Assembly: GCA_020635535.1 (NCBI GenBank)
Contig: JACJZP010000006.1
Span: 62,001 to 126,000 of the forward strand
Direction: 5' to 3'
DNA from: Flavobacteriales bacterium
GTDB taxonomy: Bacteria > Bacteroidota > Bacteroidia > UBA10329
DNA: 64,000 bases
How positions within the stretch are numbered: position 1 is the first letter of the stretch; every line of letters begins with the position of its first letter. Position numbers and translations under genes: made by a program. Below, piece by piece: positions 42,723 through 52,269 of the stretch. The notes beneath the pieces were generated by a model. That model searched no databases. It was not told where the DNA came from and saw nothing but the letters and a program-made list of their open reading frames with translations.

Positions 42723-45503
42723 TTAGAATTTTACGCCAATGGTGGCGGTCCATCTTCGGCCCATTCCCATGAAAACTTTGGCCGTTGTAGCATCGAATGT
42801 CAACGGGTTGCCTCCTGCGGCATTATTGTCTGCATCGGAGATGTAAGTGGTGTTCAGTACATTCAATACGCTGGCGCGAAGCATCACATCCATTTTCTTG
42901 AGTTTGATGGTCCAACCAGCATGCACATCCAACAAGTAGTAAGAAGGTATTTTCCAAGACTGTCTTCCTCCATTTGCATTTTGAAGATCGAGCGGTCTGA
43001 AATTGGCGAAGTTGTTATCAAAATAAGTTATCTGCCCCTTGATGTAGACGCCTTTTACCGGCTTTATCTTAATACTTCCTGAAACTTGGAATTGGGCCGC
43101 ATCGCCAATCCTAACCCCATCTACATCCACAGTATCGGTGTTTGCAGCGTCAATGTTACCATTGTTATCATATTGATAGGCAATAGCTGTTCCCTTCCAC
43201 CGCCAGTCCCCGTAAGATATCAAGCCTTCGATATCAACAAACCATGGTGTCTTATATATCGCATCAATTTCAATTCCTTGATGCACAGAACCTAAATTCG
43301 GAAGGACGATCCTTGTAGGCTGACCTCCGATGTTGGTTGTAGTCTGAACCGGCCGATTTTCCCAAGTAGTTCTGTAAAGGTTGAGGTTTGCCGCCCACCG
43401 CGAATACTTAATGGAGTAGCCCAATTCAACTCCCCAAGCTATCTCTGTTCCTATTCCTTTTACCACCTCATAGCTGTAACCCGCATACACATCGGTTATA
43501 GTTGGTGGCCTGAAAAAGACTCCGCCATTTACAAACACATTCATATGGTCGTTGATGTTGTAATTCACACCGAGTTTGGCTGTTCCTCCTTGAAAATGCA
43601 CCCAATCGGTTGTGGCAATACGTGCCTCTTTACTTTCATGTGTGTACACCTGACCATTATGAACAATCGTGTCATTCAGCCCAAGTGCCCTTTCATAAGT
43701 GGTGTCAGGAAGTACAAGGTCGCGCTTACGATACTTGTCTGATCTTATGTAGGAATTGTTTGCACCAGAAACACTTACAAAACCAGAAATCTTATCCTTC
43801 GAATACTCCAATTGGGCAAAAAGTCCGGCATTGTAAACACTTGTTGTTGTTCTGAATCCAGATACATCGCCCGGTCGTTTAACGGAATACTGAGGGTCGT
43901 TATAAGGATAGAATAGCTCATTATTATCTGTGCCCTCTGGGTTTATAACCACATAATCGCCCCCTAACAGATCATATGGAGTACTGTACTTTTCAACCGA
44001 AAAAGCTCGGAAATCAACACCTACGGCAAGATCCCATGAATCGTTGAATTTATGGTCAATAGTAGAAAGCAATCCATACCAATAGTGGTTGTTCATATTG
44101 GCTCTTATGTACTTGGTTGATTTGTACTGACCCGTATCATTCACGGCAGAAAGATCATAAGGTGTACTGAACGGTCCGCCAGTAATATTCAATTGATAAA
44201 CATTGGTCAGGTCCCATTGTCCGTTATTATCCAGATCCGCAGCTCCACCGCGCATTTCCGTGCCTCCACCTCTTCCGAAAGAACCATAGATGATGTTTGA
44301 AACCGCCCACTTACCCTTAGCCCAGAAATGTTTTAGATTAAAGATGGGCTTATGGTAGAAATTGATAGACGTGCTCTGCAACTCTGACATGGCATTAGGG
44401 TCATTCCTATTTCGAATAATGTTACCCCATTGCGCGTTGTATCGCAATCCATAATTGCCTGCCCGCTGATCAGATGTTACTGAATTATGGTTGAGATCAA
44501 CGCCTAAGGATTCCGCATATTCCCGATCATAGATATGGATCTGTTCCTTGTATGGTCGCTGTCCGCGCTCTTGTGGTGCACCCATAGCCGAGAGGCTAAG
44601 TGTATGATTACCGATCTGCTTCTGGAGTTTGACATAGTAGAAGAACCTAGTGGCCCACGTTGCATCAACCCAACCATCTTGTCTATCATAAGCAAAGGCT
44701 GCGGTTACACCCCAACCACCTTTCAACCTGCCGGAATTGAATCCGATATTGGTTCTAATGAGGCCATTATTACCTACAGTAAGTGAAATTTCGGTTGAAC
44801 GTTTAGAGGTGATTCCCGTGGTAAGAATGTTCATGCTACCACCAACTGCCGGAATGGAAAGCTTGCTGGCCCCTAATCCACGCTGTACCTGAATACGTTG
44901 GGTAACTCCATCCAATCCGAACCAGTTGCTCCAATAGACCCATCCATTTTCCATGTCGTTCATTGGAACGCCATCTATCTGAACAGAAATGTTACGCTGA
45001 GAAAAACCCCGAATGGTTACGCGTGCATCACCTGCGCCTCCACCTTGCTGTGTGGCATAAACACCTGGTGTTGAGTTGAGAAGCATTGGAATATCCTGCG
45101 AGGCTAGCTCCTCCTTTATCTTGGCCGGTTCGATGTTCGTGAAAGCAACCGGGGTCTCTCTGTCAAGCGCAATGTCTGCAACAACCTTTACCTCATTGAG
45201 CGTTACCGTAGTAAGGTCGAAATTGAGTTCCAGCTGTCCTCCTTTGGCACTGATCTGCTTTGTGCTTGTTTCGTATCCGATGTAGGATACCTGAAGCGTG
45301 TAATCGCCATTGGGAAGATTTAGGGAGAATTTACCATCAAAATCCGTTACAACACCCTGCCCCTCGCCATAAACAACGTTGGCAGAAATGAGCGGTTCAG
45401 CAGAGTTTGCATCTTTTACCACGCCATAAACACGGGTCTTCTGTGCACTGGCTGATAATGCGACCAACAGAGCCGCAGCGATGACGATCAGGAATGTGCG
45501 CAT
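42723..45503 (-). CDS. TonB-dependent outer-membrane receptor
   Basis: 926 residues. Signal peptide (cut after ASA); CarboxypepD_reg-like domain (about 24-105, VYGVVKDANSAEPLISANVVY...IGYETS); plug domain (about 115-235) with GGGAGDARVTIRGFSQRNISVQIDGVPMNDMENGW; and a long beta-barrel ending in RWTATIGVKF. It lacks SusC-specific companions (no susD next to it). Brings a large or charged substrate into the periplasm with TonB energy. The flanking genes encode a lamin-tail T9SS protein and a secreted endonuclease, so nucleic-acid fragments or their metal complexes are a candidate substrate (inference). Confidence 0.93.
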   Translation of the reverse strand: MRTFLIVIAAALLVALSASAQKTRVYGVVKDANSAEPLISANVVYGEGQGVVTDFDGKFSLNLPNGDYTLQVSYIGYETSTKQISAKGGQLELNFDLTTVTLNEVKVVADIALDRETPVAFTNIEPAKIKEELASQDIPMLLNSTPGVYATQQGGGAGDARVTIRGFSQRNISVQIDGVPMNDMENGWVYWSNWFGLDGVTQRIQVQRGLGASKLSIPAVGGSMNILTTGITSKRSTEISLTVGNNGLIRTNIGFNSGRLKGGWGVTAAFAYDRQDGWVDATWATRFFYYVKLQKQIGNHTLSLSAMGAPQERGQRPYKEQIHIYDREYAESLGVDLNHNSVTSDQRAGNYGLRYNAQWGNIIRNRNDPNAMSELQSTSINFYHKPIFNLKHFWAKGKWAVSNIIYGSFGRGGGTEMRGGAADLDNNGQWDLTNVYQLNITGGPFSTPYDLSAVNDTGQYKSTKYIRANMNNHYWYGLLSTIDHKFNDSWDLAVGVDFRAFSVEKYSTPYDLLGGDYVVINPEGTDNNELFYPYNDPQYSVKRPGDVSGFRTTTSVYNAGLFAQLEYSKDKISGFVSVSGANNSYIRSDKYRKRDLVLPDTTYERALGLNDTIVHNGQVYTHESKEARIATTDWVHFQGGTAKLGVNYNINDHMNVFVNGGVFFRPPTITDVYAGYSYEVVKGIGTEIAWGVELGYSIKYSRWAANLNLYRTTWENRPVQTTTNIGGQPTRIVLPNLGSVHQGIEIDAIYKTPWFVDIEGLISYGDWRWKGTAIAYQYDNNGNIDAANTDTVDVDGVRIGDAAQFQVSGSIKIKPVKGVYIKGQITYFDNNFANFRPLDLQNANGGRQSWKIPSYYLLDVHAGWTIKLKKMDVMLRASVLNVLNTTYISDADNNAAGGNPLTFDATTAKVFMGMGRRWTATIGVKF

Positions 45504-45510
45504 AGGGAAA

Positions 45511-46425
45511 CTACCTTCCGAGCATCACTTTTCTAGACACCTCGGCACCTCCTGTAAGTGACACCCGAACAATGTAAATTCCAGTGTTGAGTTGCTTCAA
45601 TCTCAGTTTATGTTTTGACGTTGCTTCTTTGGCCAAGGAAATGCGCGCGGCTTCTTGACCAAGGATATTGAAGACCTGAATTTTTTCGATGTTCTTGGAT
45701 GCAGAGATCATCAACTCCTTGTCCACTGCAGGATTAGGGTACATGTTGAACTCGGCCGCTTGCTCATCCTCTACCCCGAGTCCGAAACAATCGCAAGTAT
45801 GCCAACCCAATTCAGTGAATGTATTCTCTGGCAAGCTATCCCATTCTGTCTGCACCAAGAACTCGCTTGGATTTGTTGTCACACCTTTTAGAACTGTAGA
45901 TTTTCGGATAAGCGTGTGATCATTGGTCCACCAAGTGCCATTCACATCGCTCCAAGCGGTTCCTGGATCCTCACCGATCTTTCCAAAAAGGTCAACCAAA
46001 ACAGTTCCGTCTCCTTTAAATAGACCAAAGGCGTCATCTCCGTTAAAATAGAATGGAGAATTGGACTGTACATACACCGGATTTACAAAAGTGTCTGCAA
46101 CTGCTTGCAATGCCGCGTCCACAGGTGCTTCGTTACCCGTTCCATTGGGGTCGCGCTTGTCAAGAACGATCACGTATGTTCCATAAGCCCCTATGGAACC
46201 AGAAAGCTGTATGATCATTGGTGTTCCAGAACCGTCTCTGAAACGTCCGCACTGGTATTGCGACAGGTCAATTGCTGCATTGGTCGGATTGTAAAGCTCG
46301 ATTGCCTTATTGTTTCCAGATCCCTCTACATACTCAGAAATAAAAAGTTCAGAGCAGTCCTGTGTTTGGGCATTCGCTCCAATAGCTGCGATGGCTGAAG
46401 CAAGGACAAGTACAAATTTTCTCAT
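45511..46425 (-). CDS. T9SS-secreted lamin-tail-domain protein
   Basis: 304 residues. Signal peptide (cut after ANA), a lamin-tail domain (about 20-200; LFISEYVEGSGNNKAIELYNP, then VDLFGKIGEDPGTAW) and a type A T9SS sorting domain (about 225-304, FNMYPNPAVDK). Lamin-tail domains occur in bacterial secreted nucleases and phosphatases and may bind nucleic acids or polymers; here no catalytic part is present. It is the first gene of the unit LTD - TonB receptor - endonuclease I, seven bases before the receptor, and has its own promoter upstream. The large gene at 59348 carries a close copy of the same domain. Confidence 0.9.
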   Translation of the reverse strand: MRKFVLVLASAIAAIGANAQTQDCSELFISEYVEGSGNNKAIELYNPTNAAIDLSQYQCGRFRDGSGTPMIIQLSGSIGAYGTYVIVLDKRDPNGTGNEAPVDAALQAVADTFVNPVYVQSNSPFYFNGDDAFGLFKGDGTVLVDLFGKIGEDPGTAWSDVNGTWWTNDHTLIRKSTVLKGVTTNPSEFLVQTEWDSLPENTFTELGWHTCDCFGLGVEDEQAAEFNMYPNPAVDKELMISASKNIEKIQVFNILGQEAARISLAKEATSKHKLRLKQLNTGIYIVRVSLTGGAEVSRKVMLGR

Positions 46426-46448
46426 GTTGATAGGTGCTAAATTTTGTG

Positions 46449-46477
46449 CAAAGGTAGACTATCTCTTAAAGGCACAA
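46449..46477 (-). promoter_or_regulatory. Promoter of the LTD - TonB receptor - endonuclease unit
   Basis: Minus strand: TTG (46475-46477), 18-base spacer, TACCTTTG (46449-46456) followed by C. Both elements and the spacing match the Bacteroidetes consensus TTG/TAnnTTTG exactly. The ATG is 24 bases downstream of the box. Confidence 0.7.
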
Positions 46478-46548
46478 TGGTCTTGCAGAAAGCAAAATGG
46501 AGTTTTAACGATTCCTTTAAACCATGCACCATCAACTGATCCCTGCAT

Positions 46549-46556
46549 TACATTTG
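46549..46556 (+). promoter_or_regulatory. -7 box of the tRNA-Leu gene
   Basis: TACATTTG followed by C matches TAnnTTTG. The tRNA begins eight bases later, leaving almost no leader. A -33 element is not clear. Confidence 0.55.
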
Positions 46557-46563
46557 CACCACT

Positions 46564-46645
46564 GCCCGGATGGCGGAATTGGTAGACGCGCACGTTTCAG
46601 GTGCGTGTGCCGCAAGGCGTGTGGGTTCGACTCCCACTTCGGGCA
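46564..46645 (+). tRNA. tRNA-Leu (anticodon CAG)
   Basis: Acceptor stem GCCCGGA/TTCGGGC (one G-U pair), discriminator A at 46645. D-loop TGGCGGAATTGGTAGAC; anticodon arm CACGT-TTCAGGT-GCGTG with anticodon CAG; long variable arm with stem GCC-GCAA-GGC; T-arm GTGGG-TTCGACT-CCCAC. The long variable arm and the anticodon agree with leucine. The CCA end is not encoded. Confidence 0.97.
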
Positions 46646-46658
46646 CTTTTTCACAATG

Positions 46659-46683
46659 CAATGGGGATTTCTGATCCCCATTG
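46659..46683 (+). terminator. Terminator after tRNA-Leu
   Basis: Perfect ten-base stem CAATGGGGAT-ttctg-ATCCCCATTG, followed by the T-rich TTCGTTTATTTG. Preceded by five T directly behind the tRNA. Confidence 0.75.
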
Positions 46684-46762
46684 TTCGTTTATTTGAGTTC
46701 CTTATTGATAATATCGTGGATTGAGGAATCAACTGTAGGAATATCTAAACGTCTTAATCATC

Positions 46763-48313
46763 GTGGCAAACCCTCATGAAAAGAAGCTTATTGAGCTTCA
46801 TAGGCAACTGGAATCCTTTTCGGAAGACGTGGACCGTTTGAACCGCGTCAAAGTACTTGGACGAATTGCAGGTATTTATGAGAAGATGGAAGATCATGCC
46901 GAAGCCATTGACCGTTATTTACAGATATTGAATCTCGCTGATGTTTTAAAGGACCAAAAGAAAACCCATGCTGTCTCATTGAAACTGGGCCGATTACACC
47001 TCTTGCATAGATTGTACCCGCAAGCAATTGTTTACTATCAACAGGCAGAGGATAGCGCTGCGACCAGTACCAAGGCCAAACTGGCCAGCTTACACCGAGC
47101 AAATGTGCTTCTTTTTAAAGGCGATCTTAACGAGGCCGAAGCAATTATTCTTTCTTGCCATTCGCCCGAAAAGCAAGCGAAAAATGCAGATGTTCGCTTA
47201 AGGGCTACGCAGTTATTGGCCATCCTGCGAAATAATCAGAAGCAGTACCCAAAGTCGTTACAGTTGCATGCTGAGTGTCTGGAAATGCTAGGGGAGAAGG
47301 ATGTAGATAGACAAATGGATATCAGAAAGTCGATGGCCCTATCGCTTTATTACATGGGAAACCGACAGTTGGCAATCGATAAGCTGAGCGAAATTCCGGA
47401 AGACCTCCTTAAGAACACCAGCAAGCGGCTCAGAAAACTGGTGTATGAAATCTACACGGCCTGTTATTCTGAAATGGGAGATTTCAAACAGGCCTTTAAG
47501 TATCAGGAACTGTTCAAGGATATCGACCATTCCATTACTCAAGACCGCGTTTCGAATAAGCTTACATCAATTCAGGTGAACAACAGGCTTATTCAAGTGC
47601 AATATGAACGGGAAATGTTCTTAAAGCGAAGCGAAGAACTGGCCGAAAAGAATCTGGTGATCGAGGAAGAGCGTAGAAAGTCGGATGAGCTGTTATTGAA
47701 TATTCTGCCCGAACAAGTGGCCAACGAATTGAAAGAACACGGACGTGTGAATGCCAAAGCCTATGATGCTGTTACTGTGATCTTTTCGGATTTCAGTGGG
47801 TTCACTGCCATTTCCGAATCTCTTACCGCGCAGGAACTGGTGACTGAGATAGACGCCTGCTTTCAAGGATTTGACCAGATCACAGACAAATATGGAATTG
47901 AAAAAATAAAGACCATTGGAGATGCCTATATGGCTGTTTCGGGTATTCCAAGTTCAAGGCTAGATCACGCTGAAGTAGCCATCCGTGCTGCACTGGAAAT
48001 GCGCGATTTTATCGATACCCGTCCTTCCATTCGGTTGGCAAATGGAACTTCGGCTCGGTTCAATGTGCGGATTGGCTTGCACAGCGGATCGGTGGTTGCC
48101 GGTGTGGTAGGCATCCGAAAATTCGCCTACGATGTTTGGGGAGATACGGTCAACACCGCAAGCAGAATGGAAAGCAGCGGAGCCATAGGGAAGGTCAATG
48201 TTTCGGAAAGCACCTATCAATTAGCAAGGGAACATTTCCATTTCACTCCCCGAGGTAAAATAAGTGCCAAGGGAAAGGGCGAAATGGAAATGTACTTCGT
48301 AGAAGCACACTGA
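46763..48313 (+). CDS. TPR-containing class III adenylate cyclase
   Basis: 516 residues, GTG start (no in-frame ATG close by). The first about 265 residues are helical repeats of TPR type (QEL-like spacing, AIDRYLQILNLAD, QAIVYYQQAEDS); a short coiled coil follows (about 270-315), then a class III cyclase domain (about 330-516). Metal-binding D343 and D387, adenine-recognising K381 (EKIKTIGDAYM) and D457 (YDVWGDTVN) are all present, so adenylate and not guanylate cyclase activity is expected. No membrane segments: cytoplasmic, probably controlled by a protein bound to the TPR part. No cAMP-receptor gene is next to it. Confidence 0.92.
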   Translation: MANPHEKKLIELHRQLESFSEDVDRLNRVKVLGRIAGIYEKMEDHAEAIDRYLQILNLADVLKDQKKTHAVSLKLGRLHLLHRLYPQAIVYYQQAEDSAATSTKAKLASLHRANVLLFKGDLNEAEAIILSCHSPEKQAKNADVRLRATQLLAILRNNQKQYPKSLQLHAECLEMLGEKDVDRQMDIRKSMALSLYYMGNRQLAIDKLSEIPEDLLKNTSKRLRKLVYEIYTACYSEMGDFKQAFKYQELFKDIDHSITQDRVSNKLTSIQVNNRLIQVQYEREMFLKRSEELAEKNLVIEEERRKSDELLLNILPEQVANELKEHGRVNAKAYDAVTVIFSDFSGFTAISESLTAQELVTEIDACFQGFDQITDKYGIEKIKTIGDAYMAVSGIPSSRLDHAEVAIRAALEMRDFIDTRPSIRLANGTSARFNVRIGLHSGSVVAGVVGIRKFAYDVWGDTVNTASRMESSGAIGKVNVSESTYQLAREHFHFTPRGKISAKGKGEMEMYFVEAH

Positions 48314-48318
48314 AATCC

Positions 48319-51300
48319 TTATTTGGAATTCTCTAACAGTTGCTGGACCAGCGACTCAAGTTCTTCAATGCGTGCAGTGCGTTCGTCCAATAGTTCGGTC
48401 AATTCCTGCACCGCCTTTACCAACGGTACAGTAAGCTCTGCATAGCGGATTCCCAAGAGATCACCACTCTTGTCCACCCCGCTGAAATCGTAGCCAACGG
48501 TTTTTGCAGCAGCTTCAACTTCTTGTGCAATGAAACCACTGAATTTGATCTTCTCAATGTCGTACTTACCATCAAAGTTTTCTGACTCCACGCCTTGCAA
48601 CTTGTTCTGTCTATCAACATTGAAGTTGTACGTAACGGGACGAAGCGCTTTGATAAAATCAAGGCCTACAACTTCTTCCTTCACATTGTCTTTGATGCGG
48701 CCATCGCTATAAGCTGTCCAACTTACCTGACCACCGTTGCTTGTAACTGATGAATTGCCGATCCGGGCTTTGTTGTTAGCATCAACCGGGGTATTGTTTC
48801 CGATGGCTGTTGAATTGACAAAGTTGGGCGTACCAGAATTACCGATCTGTTTCCCGATCCACGTATTATCGTAACCAGTCGTCAGTTCTCTGCCTGCCTC
48901 TTCTCCTATGAACACATTGCCGTAACCTGTCGTGATCTTGCCTCCGGCCTGATAACCCACGGCCACGTTTGATGTACTGGCTGTACCTGATGCATTCAGA
49001 CCCATGGCTTGATAACCGATCGCTACGTTCCGGTTGCCCGTGGTATTGTTGCCCAATGCATCATACCCAACGGCCACTTGGTCGTCTCCAGAGGTATTTC
49101 GGACCAAGGCCTGTCGCCCAATGGCCGTGTTTCGTATCCCAGTGGAAATGTTCGCATCCAAAGCACCAAGACCAACGGCCAAATTGGTGCTGCTATTTCC
49201 TCCACCTCTGCCTACTGTATGACTATTGATGAGCGCATCTCCCGCAACTCCCAACTTTGCCGCTGGGGCTGAATCGCCTATGCCCACATTGCCATTTTTA
49301 AGGACGACCATTGCATCACTTCTCGAACCTGATGCAGTTCCATTACCGACCACCAAGAGTCGGTCGGTTGAGCTCCATCCTGTAGTGGATGAAGGTACAT
49401 AAGCTGTGTTCCATCGACCTATTACCGTTTCATAACCTGAAGGTGATACCAGATCGCTCCCCAACGCAAAAGATGATGTGCCTGTGGCATCTGAACTGAA
49501 TCCTGCAGCAGTGGAGGTGCTGCCAGATGCTATATTACTTTGTCCCCAGGCCATACTACCGGTGCCTGATGCCAAGTTGTTGTTTCCCAACGCTGCGGAA
49601 TTGTCGCCAGATGCCATAACGTTATTCCCGCTTGCAAAAGAGTAGTTGCCAACATTGGTGTTGTCCCAACTGGTGGAACTGACTGCGCCTGCCCTAAACG
49701 CACTCTTTTGGGGATTGAAGAACATTCTTGTGCCAGCCCCAGACACTTCAATATCTGCTCCGCTTCCATGGACTCCAGTAACCAAAAGTCCATCTTCTCC
49801 AGAAACATGCAATTGTGCCTGGGTAAGATCTGAACCGATGCCAGTTCGTCCGTTTTTCTTCACAACTACCGCGTCACTTCGATTAAAGAAGTCCCCATTT
49901 CCCACCACCAGTAATCTATCCGCAGTATTCCAACCTGTGCTGCTGGTTGGCGTATAGATGGTGTTGTATGAACCCAGAACGGTCTCTTGGCCAGACAGTG
50001 CCTCGGTTCCATAACCGAGACTTACGGAATTGTTGCCTACACTGCGTGATGCATAGCCGAAAGCAAGACTTACGCTTCCTTCTGCCGTGCCGCCCATCAA
50101 TGCAGTGGACGATCCTCCCTGAGCAATTCCACCTAAGGCAAGAGCATTCTGTCCAGTTGCGCGTGCATTGGATCCTATTGCCGTGGCACTTTGGGCTGTT
50201 GCTCTGGCATCGTAACCAATAGCAGTAGACTGCAACATAGTTGCCTGAGAACCCGTTCCCATGGCCAACGAACCTACCCCGCTGGCAACGTTTGAAGTGC
50301 CAAATGCCATAGCATTCAAACCAGAGGCTACACTCTGGTCGCCCATGGCCGTGGAGAGTGTTCCACTAGCTTGCGTGTTGTAACCCGCGGCAAAGGAATT
50401 GTCTCCCAAATTGGTTTGGTTCCAAGCACCATTATCAGAAACGCCTACTCGAAAGGCATTCGTAGTGGCTGCAGCAAAGAACATTCTGCCCGCCCAGCTA
50501 CTTGGTTGAAATCCATCTGGATCGGCCATCGTCTGAGAGCCTACAACCAATGACTTACCAGCATTGTCTGGATTTCGTGGAACAACAAGAGAACTGTCGT
50601 TTTCACTTATTATGAAAAAAGCCTCATCAGCGCCTTCATCACAAATGGTGCAAATGAACCCTGGATCCATCCAGGCACCTGTTCCAGATGCATTACTTAC
50701 CCACACCTTTCCTTCGCCTGCATTTGTTGAGATCCGAAGTCCTGTTGCATTCACCGTACCTGCCACATCCAACACATAGTTGCTACTTGGCTCAACTCCG
50801 ATTCCAACCGAAACACCATTGCTACGTAACGCATTATTGGCAATCCAGGTGCTTCCGTTGTGTCTAAGGGTTTGGCCAATTGTTCCCGAAACCAAGGGGC
50901 CTGTAGGTCCCTGAATCCCTTGAGGGCCTTGAGAACCGGTTAAACCTTGAATTCCCTGCGGACCTGTCAATCCAATCGGTCCTTGCGGTCCGACTTCGCC
51001 TTGTATTCCCTGTGGGCCAATCGGGCCCGTAGCGCCTGTGGATCCTGTCAAGGTAGAAGCGTCCTCCCAATTAGTACCTGTACCTGTAGATACCAATATC
51101 TGTCCAGGGGTTCCCGCATCATCACTTGAGTCAACATATTTACCTGTTACGGCAACATCTCCCTTTACATCCAACTTGTAGGCGGGAGCGGAGGTGCCGA
51201 TGCCCACGTTGGCATTGTTTCCCAGAATGACCGAGTTGCTTTGCGTTACCTGTGCGCCTGCCCCGATGGCGGTGGCATTGGTCAAAGCGGCCGTTCCATC

Positions 51301-52269
51301 CGCATTGGAACCGATGTAGGTGTTGAGTGAACCTGTGGTGTTGGTCTGGCCAGCATACTTTCCAATGAAGGTGTTTTCTCCTCCAGTACTGTTATCGCGG
51401 CCTGCCTGCCATCCGATGAATGAGTTCTGCCCCCCCGTTGTATTATTGAAACCTGCACGGCCACCAATGAAGGCGTTCTGAGCACCACTGGTGTTCACCC
51501 GACCTGCCGTTGGACCTATGAACGTGTTCTTTGAACCGGTGGTGTTCACCTGTCCGGCATTGTAACCGATGAAGGCGTTCTGGTCACCTGTACTCAAGGC
51601 GCCAGCATTCTCGCCTATGTGGATGTTACGTATACCATCCATGTTCAGGGCATTGGCAGTGCCTATGCGCACATCGCTGCCTGTCGGTAAAATGAGCTGC
51701 CCTGATTGGTTGAAGCGTCCACGCTCAATATCGTTTGTCCTAAAAACCAGGTCCTGCTCATCGGTAGTGCCCACAAAATCGTAGGTGGCATCTGTTCCGG
51801 CATTACCGTTCAGTGCCCAGTTGTCGGGGTCAAGACGGCCACCATCGGCTGCTGAGCTTCCGCTGCGTTCCGCATAGAAGGCGTAAGGAACTGTCAAAAG
51901 CTGCGAGGTTCCCATCTCTACGAATCGCCCTGTGTTGTCTGCATCCAAAAGGATAGAAAGATAATGGGCCGATGAGCCCCAATCTATCTGCTGCATACTG
52001 CCATCAAGCAGCTGACCGTCTCCGATATGGATGGTGAACAGACCGAGTTTGTTGGTGGTCACTACATGTTCCTCAGCATAGACCGCACGTTCCATGTTGT
52101 CGGAACTGACAATGGCAATACGAAGGGAAATTTCCTGATCAGCAATCAACCGACCATCGGCCGATCGGGCAACGGCCTGGTAGTTCATCTTTTGCGGAAC
52201 ACCCTGCGAAAAGGCAAGGAACGGCAGCACAAGGCTCAAGGCCAGCAATAGGGCGCGAGTGATTTTCAT
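48319..52269 (-). CDS. Giant fibre-like protein with head repeats, collagen-like segment and S74 chaperone domain
   Basis: 1316 residues. Signal peptide (cut after AFS); a beta-sandwich of about 110 residues (MNYQAVARSADG...EISLRIAIV); repeats of about 14 residues of the type NTFIGxxAGxxNTTG (about 225-330) and later ASGxxSxAxG repeats like YadA-head left-handed rolls; a collagen-like Gly-X-Y stretch (about 408-458, GPQGIQG); many further head repeats and GIG/VGNG blocks; and a C-terminal peptidase S74 intramolecular chaperone (about 1185-1316). The latter has S1188 and K1193 in SDGRIKDN, the self-cleavage Ser/Lys pair. A coiled coil ends it. No T9SS sorting domain is seen. Probably a trimeric surface fibre; role unknown. 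Confidence 0.88.
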   Translation of the reverse strand: MKITRALLLALSLVLPFLAFSQGVPQKMNYQAVARSADGRLIADQEISLRIAIVSSDNMERAVYAEEHVVTTNKLGLFTIHIGDGQLLDGSMQQIDWGSSAHYLSILLDADNTGRFVEMGTSQLLTVPYAFYAERSGSSAADGGRLDPDNWALNGNAGTDATYDFVGTTDEQDLVFRTNDIERGRFNQSGQLILPTGSDVRIGTANALNMDGIRNIHIGENAGALSTGDQNAFIGYNAGQVNTTGSKNTFIGPTAGRVNTSGAQNAFIGGRAGFNNTTGGQNSFIGWQAGRDNSTGGENTFIGKYAGQTNTTGSLNTYIGSNADGTAALTNATAIGAGAQVTQSNSVILGNNANVGIGTSAPAYKLDVKGDVAVTGKYVDSSDDAGTPGQILVSTGTGTNWEDASTLTGSTGATGPIGPQGIQGEVGPQGPIGLTGPQGIQGLTGSQGPQGIQGPTGPLVSGTIGQTLRHNGSTWIANNALRSNGVSVGIGVEPSSNYVLDVAGTVNATGLRISTNAGEGKVWVSNASGTGAWMDPGFICTICDEGADEAFFIISENDSSLVVPRNPDNAGKSLVVGSQTMADPDGFQPSSWAGRMFFAAATTNAFRVGVSDNGAWNQTNLGDNSFAAGYNTQASGTLSTAMGDQSVASGLNAMAFGTSNVASGVGSLAMGTGSQATMLQSTAIGYDARATAQSATAIGSNARATGQNALALGGIAQGGSSTALMGGTAEGSVSLAFGYASRSVGNNSVSLGYGTEALSGQETVLGSYNTIYTPTSSTGWNTADRLLVVGNGDFFNRSDAVVVKKNGRTGIGSDLTQAQLHVSGEDGLLVTGVHGSGADIEVSGAGTRMFFNPQKSAFRAGAVSSTSWDNTNVGNYSFASGNNVMASGDNSAALGNNNLASGTGSMAWGQSNIASGSTSTAAGFSSDATGTSSFALGSDLVSPSGYETVIGRWNTAYVPSSTTGWSSTDRLLVVGNGTASGSRSDAMVVLKNGNVGIGDSAPAAKLGVAGDALINSHTVGRGGGNSSTNLAVGLGALDANISTGIRNTAIGRQALVRNTSGDDQVAVGYDALGNNTTGNRNVAIGYQAMGLNASGTASTSNVAVGYQAGGKITTGYGNVFIGEEAGRELTTGYDNTWIGKQIGNSGTPNFVNSTAIGNNTPVDANNKARIGNSSVTSNGGQVSWTAYSDGRIKDNVKEEVVGLDFIKALRPVTYNFNVDRQNKLQGVESENFDGKYDIEKIKFSGFIAQEVEAAAKTVGYDFSGVDKSGDLLGIRYAELTVPLVKAVQELTELLDERTARIEELESLVQQLLENSK

